Source: Actinomycetota bacterium
GTDB lineage: Bacteria; Actinomycetota; Actinomycetes; Nanopelagicales; Nanopelagicaceae
Direction: 5' to 3'
NCBI GenBank assembly: GCA_947377725.1
Contig: CANCGX010000060.1
Span: forward strand, 1 to 5,792
DNA: 5,792 bases
Shown here: piece after piece, positions 1-4,112 of the stretch
Position numbering within the stretch: the first letter of the stretch is position 1
Layout: each line of letters begins with the position of its first letter
The notes under the pieces: model-generated
What the model was told of the DNA's origin: nothing
The model's input: only the letters and a program-made list of their open reading frames with translations
Database searches by the model: none
Translations under genes and position numbers: made by a program

Positions 1-659
1 CCAATGATTCCAAAATATTCACCGTTCAATTCTGAAAGAGAATTAGAATCTATAGCGGATTCAACAACTTCAATCTTCAATGGCTTCGCACGTGTGTAAA
101 TAACTGCCTTTACATGTGGGTGCAAATTTTTATCAATCACAAAAATTGCTGAGTCATCCCCGCTCCATTGACGACGAGCCAGCGTCATTGACTCCGCCGC
201 TGCAGTCGCTTCGTCAAGCATCGAAGCATTTGAGATCGACATGCCTGTTAGATCCGAAACAGCAGTTTGAAAAGCAAAAATTGCTTCCAATCTACCCTGA
301 CTTATTTCAGGTTGATAAGGAGTGTATGCGGTGTACCAAGCTGGGTTCTCTAGAATATTTCTCAAGACAACAGGTGGCGTGATTGTTCCGTAGTAACCAA
401 CGCCGATGAGAGATCTGTTAACAATATTTTTCTTAGCTAATAGTTTGAGTTCAGCAATCGCGTCTTCTTCGGAAATTGCAGATGGAAGAAAAGTATCTAG
501 CGTTTGCGCCATCGCGATAGAACTTGGTACTACCTGTGAAATGAATTCATGCAGAGACGTTGCTCCAATTGATTGCAGCATCTCTTTCACTTGAAGATCG
601 TTTGGTCCGATATGTCGATCTGCGAATTCACTACGAAAAGTACTCAAAGCATCCCCCAC
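1..659 (-). CDS. gcvP: Glycine dehydrogenase (decarboxylating), P-protein of the glycine cleavage system; N-terminal part, cut by the left window edge
   Basis: The P-protein is the PLP-dependent decarboxylase that takes CO2 from glycine and passes the aminomethyl group to the lipoyl arm of GcvH. The minus strand reads openly from about 659 to base 1, giving 219 complete codons of a protein normally around 950 residues. The family N-terminus RHIGP is at residues 15-19. GYYGTITPPVV lies at 88-98, NPAWYTAYTPYQPEISQGR at 105-123 and NASMLDEATAAAE at 144-156, all typical P-protein signatures. The PLP lysine would lie beyond the window. No ATG fits. An in-frame TAG at 686-684 bounds the start, leaving GTG at 665 or 659, or TTG at 647 with a G-rich stretch (657-653) just upstream. 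GTG 659 is a compromise. It begins 47 bases after the merR stop, too close for a riboswitch, so it probably shares the merR transcript. Identity is certain; the exact start is not. Confidence 0.95.
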   Translation of the reverse strand, partial: MGDALSTFRSEFADRHIGPNDLQVKEMLQSIGATSLHEFISQVVPSSIAMAQTLDTFLPSAISEEDAIAELKLLAKKNIVNRSLIGVGYYGTITPPVVLRNILENPAWYTAYTPYQPEISQGRLEAIFAFQTAVSDLTGMSISNASMLDEATAAAESMTLARRQWSGDDSAIFVIDKNLHPHVKAVIYTRAKPLKIEVVESAIDSNSLSELNGEYFGII

Positions 660-706
660 TGACACGGCACCACATTCAGGAGCCTAGGAGGTTAGATTAT
701 TCGGCT

Positions 707-1204
707 TTAAGCCCCTTTGCGTTTCCTACGCTCCGACAACTCATCGTTAGTGAGATTTGCAACAATTGAACCGTCTGAAGGATTCTCACCCTGAAGTGTG
801 GCTAGTGAGCCCTCGACTTCGGTCCAGACTTTGCTAATCGCGATTCCAAAGACGCCTTGTCCTCCCTGAAGGAGGTCAATGATGTCGTCGGCACTTGCAC
901 ACTCATAGATGGAAGCTCCGTCGCTCATCAGAGTCATGCTTTCCAATTCAGTGATTCCACGATTTCGAAGATGTTCTACGGCTGTACGAATATTTTGAAG
1001 AGATACGCCAGTATCCAACAATCTCTTTACGATCTTGAGAACCAGAATGTCTCGAAAGCCGTACAAACGCTGCGAACCCGATCCGGCAGCATTTTTGATG
1101 GTCGGCTCAACCAAACCAGTTCTTGCCCAATAATCTAATTGTCGATACGTAATTCCAGCTGCGACGCAAGCGGTCGCGCCTCTATAACCAACTTCTTGAT
1201 TCAT
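707..1204 (-). CDS. MerR-family transcriptional regulator (Rv1830-like), second MerR of the garA-ftsR cluster
   Basis: This is a 165-residue DNA-binding protein with an N-terminal winged helix-turn-helix. The HTH spans about residues 12-31 (ACVAAGITYRQLDYWARTGL), the wing about 42-53 (SGSQRLYGFRDI), followed by a helical segment with KIVKRLLDTGVSLQNIR at 57-73. DLLQGGQGVFGIA at 110-122 is a hallmark of the actinobacterial Rv1830 group, and the C-terminus is basic (ERRKRKGA). No metal-binding cysteine pattern or ligand domain is visible, so the signal is unknown. ATG 1204 is chosen because conserved sequence (GYRGATACV) starts at residue 6; a GAGTGAG-like stretch about 8 bases upstream (GTGAG) could serve as ribosome site. 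A GTG at 1273 would add 23 non-conserved residues. The gene sits 118 bases after the DUF151 gene and 47 before gcvP. In known genomes this paralogue shares the FtsR/DUF151 neighbourhood; its target genes cannot be read from this sequence. Confidence 0.93.
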   Translation of the reverse strand: MNQEVGYRGATACVAAGITYRQLDYWARTGLVEPTIKNAAGSGSQRLYGFRDILVLKIVKRLLDTGVSLQNIRTAVEHLRNRGITELESMTLMSDGASIYECASADDIIDLLQGGQGVFGIAISKVWTEVEGSLATLQGENPSDGSIVANLTNDELSERRKRKGA

Positions 1205-1311
1205 GACAGGCTCACTTCTATGGGGAATGTCTGAAGTGTAGGTTGAGAGTTTGCAGAGAACAACAAGCGACACGCCAAAGCCTCAACCAAAGATTTAGAG
1301 TTGGTAGCCAT
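1201..1311 (-). CDS. Possible 36-residue small ORF or leader peptide before the second merR gene
   Basis: An ATG at 1311-1309 opens a 36-codon frame ending in TGA at 1203-1201. Its stop overlaps the chosen merR start in the classic ATGA arrangement. An AGAGG stretch overlapping the end of the DUF151 gene lies 8 bases upstream of the ATG and could act as Shine-Dalgarno. The predicted peptide begins MATNSKSLVEALACRLLF and has no recognised domain, hydrophobic segment or run of one regulatory amino acid. It overlaps the candidate merR promoter, so it would be translated only from readthrough transcripts. The good start signal and stop/start coupling are suggestive, but a frame this short can arise by chance; I do not recognise a homologue. 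Confidence 0.22.
   Translation of the reverse strand: MATNSKSLVEALACRLLFSANSQPTLQTFPIEVSLS
1235..1263 (-). promoter_or_regulatory. Candidate promoter of the second merR gene
   Basis: On the minus strand TTGTTC (1263-1258) and TACACT (1240-1235) are separated by 17 bases, a sigma70-like pair with an actinobacterial TAnnnT -10 element. The inferred start site is near 1228, about 24 bases before ATG 1204. Because the -35 region reads TTGTTGTTC, an overlapping TTGTTG (1266-1261) gives a 20-base spacer, the stretched geometry typical of MerR-activated promoters. A CTCAACC word (1247-1241) fills the spacer next to the -10, where a MerR protein would bind. Seen: the hexamers and spacing. Inferred: that this promoter is used and autoregulated. 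Confidence 0.45.
1241..1288. repeat. Inverted repeat GGTTGAG / CTCAACC in the merR upstream region, possible operator
   Basis: On the plus strand GGTTGAG at 1241-1247 faces CTCAACC at 1282-1288, a perfect 7-base inverted pair. The arms are 41 bases apart centre to centre, close to four helical turns. The proximal arm lies in the spacer of the candidate merR promoter; the distal arm lies upstream of its -35. The same word recurs at the garA-like gene (2932-2938 and 2990-2996), but also inside coding sequence at 1106-1112 and 1752-1758, so part of the enrichment may be codon usage. An operator role is inference only. Confidence 0.3.
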
Positions 1312-1322
1312 GGCTAAAACCT

Positions 1323-1796
1323 CTAGGAGGCAAAATCCTCAGGGTTTATGTGATCCAGGAACTCCTTGAATTTCTCTACTTCATCCTCTGCTTGATCTGG
1401 AATTTCGATTCCAGCGGCGTTGAAGAGCTCTTCGCTAGCAAGCATCGGGGTCCCAGTGCGTAAGCCAATGGCTAGGGCGTCACTTGGTCTGGCTGAAATT
1501 ACCTTGTCACCGCTGAAGTGCAATTCAGCGTAGAAGATTCCATCCTTAAGAGCAGTCAGGTGGATTGCTTCAAGCGGAAGGCTGACATCTTCAATGATGG
1601 ATTTGAGCAGGTCGTGAGTTAAAGGCCGAGGCGGAGTAACTCCTTGCTGTGCGAAAGCTATTGCTGTTGCTTCAACCGCCCCTACCCAGATGGGTAAATA
1701 CCTAACACCATCTACTTCTCGAACAAGAATGATTGGCTGATTAGAAGGCATCTCAACCCGAACGCCAATAACTTCTATCGGGTGAAGGGTGCTCAT
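1323..1796 (-). CDS. Bifunctional nuclease family protein (DUF151/BFN domain, Rv1829-like)
   Basis: The 157-residue product is almost entirely one DUF151 (bifunctional nuclease) domain. Hallmarks are an N-terminal strand region IEVIGVRVEMPSNQPIILV (7-25), LPIWVGAVEATAIAF (34-48), RPLTHDLL (57-64), the FYAELHF strand (88-94) and SARPSDALAIGLRTGTPML (101-119). The C-terminus from about 135 is acidic (AEDEVEKFKEFLDHINPED). Plant and Thermotoga members of the family give the nuclease name; the cellular role in actinobacteria is not established, and nuclease activity should not be assumed from the domain. ATG 1796 is the start nearest the conserved block and lies 17 bases after the ftsR stop; the upstream AGG is weakly placed, so translation may depend partly on ribosomes leaving ftsR. 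Length fits the family. Confidence 0.93.
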   Translation of the reverse strand: MSTLHPIEVIGVRVEMPSNQPIILVREVDGVRYLPIWVGAVEATAIAFAQQGVTPPRPLTHDLLKSIIEDVSLPLEAIHLTALKDGIFYAELHFSGDKVISARPSDALAIGLRTGTPMLASEELFNAAGIEIPDQAEDEVEKFKEFLDHINPEDFAS

Positions 1797-1813
1797 GAGT
1801 ATGTAACCTAAAA

Positions 1814-2527
1814 CTATTTAGTGCGATGAAGACCAGCGCGCACAAGTGATGCGTGAAGGCGAACAGAAAGAGAAGCTAATTCGTTTTGGACCTCTTCGGC
1901 ACGAGCTTTTGCATCGGAACCCTTTTGGCGCAGCAACGGAGTGATGACTTGTTCAACAAGGCCAATCTCTCGATCTGCAGCCGACTTAAAGGAACGCAAA
2001 TGTCTTGGTTCAATTCCAAACGCTGCGATCTCAGAGACTGCTCTCGCTACGGCCAAAGCATCGGCATCAAAATGGCGTCCTTTGATTTCGATCAATCCAT
2101 ATGTCTCGAGTTCAACCAAAACAGACTCGTCAAGATTTGAAGATAGCAACAGCTCTTCGCGACTCAAACGCAAATCACTCTCTTGCGAGAAGTGAGCGGG
2201 AGCGAAATCTCCATCGACTGTTGCGAGCCTTGGTCCAGCTACTCCCCCCGATTGGACAGCAGGCACGAGGCCTCTATCCATCGCATCAAGATTTTCCTTG
2301 ATAACACGTAGCGGTAGGTATTGATCGCGTTGTGCTTGAAGAACATAGCGAAGTCGCTCTAAATCTGTAGCTGTAAATTTGCGGTATCCAGATGGGGTTC
2401 TCTGCGGGTCAATCAATCCTTCCGATTCAAGGAAACGAATCTTTGAGATTGTTATATCTGAAAACTCTGGGCGAAGTTTTCCTAAAACTTCTCCGATGCT
2501 CAAATATGCGCGCGCTGGAACACTCAT
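1814..2527 (-). CDS. ftsR: MerR-family transcriptional regulator FtsR
   Basis: The 237-residue protein has an N-terminal MerR winged HTH: LSIGEVLGKLRPEFSDITIS at 9-28, then KIRFLESEGLIDPQRTPSGYRKFT at 29-52. YLPLRVIKENLDAM (70-83) and a second helical region follow. Residues about 118-175 (LRLSREELLL, then LVELETYGLIE) resemble a second HTH-like module that recurs in the FtsR group. The C-terminal part (about 185-230) is helical and could dimerise. Homologues are Rv1828 of M. tuberculosis and FtsR of Corynebacterium glutamicum, the latter linked to ftsZ expression; the division role here is by homology. ATG 2527 shares its A with the TAA of the upstream FHA gene (TAATG), and a strong GGGGAAGG Shine-Dalgarno lies 7 bases upstream, so translation is probably coupled to that gene. 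No truncation or odd residues are seen. Confidence 0.95.
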   Translation of the reverse strand: MSVPARAYLSIGEVLGKLRPEFSDITISKIRFLESEGLIDPQRTPSGYRKFTATDLERLRYVLQAQRDQYLPLRVIKENLDAMDRGLVPAVQSGGVAGPRLATVDGDFAPAHFSQESDLRLSREELLLSSNLDESVLVELETYGLIEIKGRHFDADALAVARAVSEIAAFGIEPRHLRSFKSAADREIGLVEQVITPLLRQKGSDAKARAEEVQNELASLSVRLHASLVRAGLHRTK

Positions 2528-2973
2528 TAATTTACCTTCCCCGTGAAAAAGTTGAATCTAAATTTTCCTATTTGAATCTCATCGCCATGTGACAACTTTT
2601 GCGATGTTACCGAGACTGCGTTGACGTATGTTCCATTCAAACTCTTTGCGTCTTCGATTGTGTGTAAGCCTTCGTTAGACGAGATGACAGCGTGCTTTCG
2701 CGAAACTGTTACATCATCCAAGCAAATAGCAGCTGTTACTTCGCGACCAATGGATGTGACAGCGCTATCGAGTAAATATCTAAACCCTTTTGCTGGACCT
2801 GTTACACCTATCAACATCGCTTTTTCTGGGGAAAGTTGAGCGATGATTCCTTTGTCTACTTCAGAAAGAAGTCCCAAAATTGACTCTAGATGAGTCGAGG
2901 TAGGAACAGGTCGAAGTTGTGAGAGGTGGATGGTTGAGGTGAGATCAACATGAGAGTCGTGTGACTGATTCAT
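2527..2973 (-). CDS. garA: GarA/OdhI-like FHA-domain regulator
   Basis: This 148-residue cytoplasmic protein has a flexible N-terminal tail (about 1-50) and a C-terminal FHA domain (about 52-144). Phosphothreonine-pocket residues are present: G76-R77 in TSIGRE, S91-R92-K93-H94, and N113-G114-T115 in SLNGTYVN. DDVTVSRKHA and GDEIQIGKFRF are close to mycobacterial GarA and corynebacterial OdhI. These relatives, when unphosphorylated, bind and inhibit 2-oxoglutarate dehydrogenase and glutamate enzymes; phosphorylation of a Thr in the ETTSVF tail motif makes the tail fold onto its own FHA domain. Here the equivalent reads VDLTSTI (9-15): one Thr (T12) is kept and the first is Leu. The start ATG 2973 has GGGGGA 6 bases upstream. 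The gene is first after the promoter at 3053-3025 and overlaps ftsR by one base. Fold and group are secure; the exact partner enzymes are inferred. Confidence 0.93.
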   Translation of the reverse strand: MNQSHDSHVDLTSTIHLSQLRPVPTSTHLESILGLLSEVDKGIIAQLSPEKAMLIGVTGPAKGFRYLLDSAVTSIGREVTAAICLDDVTVSRKHAVISSNEGLHTIEDAKSLNGTYVNAVSVTSQKLSHGDEIQIGKFRFNFFTGKVN

Positions 2974-2998
2974 GATTTATCCCCCGTTTCTCAACCGC

Positions 2999-3012
2999 GA
3001 CCTCTTCAGGTC
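2999..3012 (-). other. Small perfect hairpin in the 5' leader of the garA-like transcript
   Basis: The minus strand reads GACCT-GAAG-AGGTC, a five-base-pair perfect stem with a four-base loop, starting about six bases after the predicted start site. It has no T run, so it is not a terminator. It may stabilise the 5' end of the mRNA or be chance. Confidence 0.25.
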
Positions 3013-3024
3013 TACTAGAGGCTG

Positions 3025-3053
3025 ACACTATTCATGCTGCCCCGACAGGTCAA
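3025..3053 (-). promoter_or_regulatory. Promoter for the garA-like / ftsR / DUF151 operon
   Basis: The minus strand has TTGACC (3053-3048), exactly 17 bases, then TAGTGT (3030-3025): five of six matches at -35 and a TAnnnT -10 as in actinobacterial housekeeping promoters. The start site would be near 3018, giving a leader of about 45 bases before ATG 2973. The spacer contains an imperfect dyad, CTGTCGGGGCAG (3048-3037), and a GGTTGAG word lies downstream at 2996-2990; either could bind a regulator. This is the best promoter match in the window and sits in one of its few real intergenic gaps. Confidence 0.65.
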
Positions 3054-3105
3054 GCCGGTCTCATTTTTCCTCAGTTATGAACAGGTACTAATCAATCTGA
3101 GCTTC

Positions 3106-3483
3106 TTAAGCCGTGAGAGTTGAATACTCCGCTGCGGTCATCAATGGCTCTGACTTGTCAACGCTGGCGATCTCCGCTATCCAACCTTCACCGTATGGGT
3201 CTGAGTTAATGAGTTCTGGATTGCTTTCTAGCTTCTCATTGACGCGAACAACGGTTCCACCCACAGGTGCATAGATCTCAGAAACACTTTTCGTGGATTC
3301 AACTTCGCCACAAACTGCGCCACCTTTAACCGTGGAATTAACTTTAGGCAATTGGATGTAAACAATGTCTCCGAGAGCGCCTTGCGCATAATCAGTAATA
3401 CCGATTCGCACCGAACCATCTGGATTATCCAAAACCCACTCGTGTTCTTTTGTGTACGAAACATTCTCTGGCGTATTGGACAT
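3106..3483 (-). CDS. gcvH: Glycine cleavage system H protein (lipoyl carrier)
   Basis: GcvH carries the aminomethyl intermediate between P-, T- and L-proteins on a lipoylated lysine. The 125-residue product has the family start YTKEHEW at 10-16, GITDYAQGALGDIVYIQLP at 28-46, and the lipoylation segment GEVESTKSVSEIYAP with modified Lys65 (codon 3291-3289). NEKLESNPELIN and DPYGEGWI complete the domain, and the length is normal. ATG 3483 is chosen: it gives the usual N-terminus, and GAAGG lies 7 bases upstream. An upstream ATG at 3513 would add ten non-conserved residues and overlap pgsA. The gene begins 10 bases after the pgsA stop, whose TGA is embedded in this ribosome site, so it is probably co-transcribed with pgsA and cmk-der. 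No terminator is evident after it. Its partner gcvP is downstream, beyond four regulatory genes; gcvT is not in the window. Confidence 0.97.
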   Translation of the reverse strand: MSNTPENVSYTKEHEWVLDNPDGSVRIGITDYAQGALGDIVYIQLPKVNSTVKGGAVCGEVESTKSVSEIYAPVGGTVVRVNEKLESNPELINSDPYGEGWIAEIASVDKSEPLMTAAEYSTLTA

Positions 3484-3493
3484 CGTCAACCCT

Positions 3494-4099
3494 TCAATTC
3501 TTGGATAATGCATCGGTACTGTATTGCAGCGCGGTGATTAGGTAAAGGCCAATTCCCCATAACGCGAAAGCCCACCCCGTGATGTGGCATACACGTCCAA
3601 GTCCAGTCTCGCCGCTTAAAAGAAGAAATGGGAAGGCATACAGTAGACAGAACGTCGCGGATTTCCCTAAGAACGTTACTTCGAAAACCGTTCCCGTTCT
3701 CCGTTTCTTAATAAAAACCATACCGGCAAGCCATAGATCTCGTGCGATGAGGATTAAAACTAACCACCATGGAATTACATCTCGAACTGCCAAAGCGATA
3801 ACCGTTGCCGCTATGTACGCTCTATCTATAGCCGGGTCCATAACCGCTCCGAGTTTGCTCACCTGATTTAAAGCCCGAGCAACCTTCCCATCAAAATAAT
3901 CAGTAGCTGCTCCGATGACGAGCACCACAAAGGCCCAAAAGTTTTGGTGGTGCCCCAAATACAGCACCAGAAAGAGAGGAATGCCGAAGGCTCGAATAAG
4001 CGTCAATCCGTTAGGGATTGTGAGGATGCGATTCTCGCTTGCACTCGCACCTGTGCCTGTGCCTTTGCCTTTGCCTTTGCCTTTAACTGGATTCAAACC
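3494..4099 (-). CDS. pgsA: CDP-alcohol phosphatidyltransferase (PgsA-like phospholipid synthase), integral membrane
   Basis: The protein carries the full CDP-alcohol phosphatidyltransferase motif D-x2-D-G-x2-A-R-x8-G-x3-D-x3-D: from the GTG start, D67, D70-G71, A74-R75, G84, D88 and D92. These residues bind metal and CDP-diacylglycerol. IPNGLTLIRAFGIPLFLVLY (29-48) is the usual lead into the first membrane helix. Further hydrophobic segments fall near 55-66, 93-105, 110-127, 145-162 and 172-191, six in all as expected. The family makes phosphatidylglycerophosphate, and some members make cardiolipin or phosphatidylinositol phosphate, so the acceptor is uncertain. GTG 4099 (201 residues) starts 13 bases after the cmk-der stop with AAGG 8 bases upstream; an ATG at 4177 would overlap der by 65 bases and add 26 charged residues. 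Before the first helix lies an odd Lys-Gly/Thr-Gly/Ala-Ser tract (residues 7-22) coded by a hexamer repeat. Confidence 0.88.
   Translation of the reverse strand, partial: GLNPVKGKGKGKGTGTGASASENRILTIPNGLTLIRAFGIPLFLVLYLGHHQNFWAFVVLVIGAATDYFDGKVARALNQVSKLGAVMDPAIDRAYIAATVIALAVRDVIPWWLVLILIARDLWLAGMVFIKKRRTGTVFEVTFLGKSATFCLLYAFPFLLLSGETGLGRVCHITGWAFALWGIGLYLITALQYSTDALSKN
4049..4084. repeat. Hexanucleotide tandem repeat inside the pgsA N-terminal coding region
   Basis: On the plus strand four perfect GCCTTT units (4061-4084) follow one GCCTGT (4055-4060) and one ACCTGT (4049-4054); related GCACCT/GCACTC hexamers extend to 4041. Read on the minus strand this is four Lys-Gly, two Thr-Gly and then Ala-Ser pairs. 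A unit of six bases preserves frame, so copy-number change would alter only tail length. The graded drift of unit sequence suggests slippage followed by point mutation. Confidence 0.85.
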
Positions 4100-4112
4100 C
4101 ACCTTGATCGCC

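Noticed and set aside
660..706. Glycine riboswitch or separate promoter for gcvP
   Set aside because: Only 47 bases lie between merR and gcvP, too short for a glycine riboswitch. A TAATCT resembling a -10 (699-694) has no convincing -35 at proper distance.
116..769. Three plus-strand frames opposite gcvP and the merR 3' end
   Set aside because: The minus strand across this stretch codes an unmistakable P-protein; the plus frames show no family features.
857..1138. Plus-strand frame of 93 codons opposite the second merR gene
   Set aside because: It is antisense to a strongly conserved MerR protein, has no recognisable domain and no separate promoter; it is a shadow of the real gene.
3070..3101. 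Terminator after gcvH
   Set aside because: CTCAG/CTGAG can pair only over five bases with a loop of about 22 bases, and no T run follows on the minus strand; it is not a credible intrinsic terminator.
3484..3513. Longer gcvH start at ATG 3513
   Set aside because: It would add ten non-conserved residues and overlap pgsA by 20 bases, while ATG 3483 has a well-placed GAAGG and gives a normal GcvH N-terminus.
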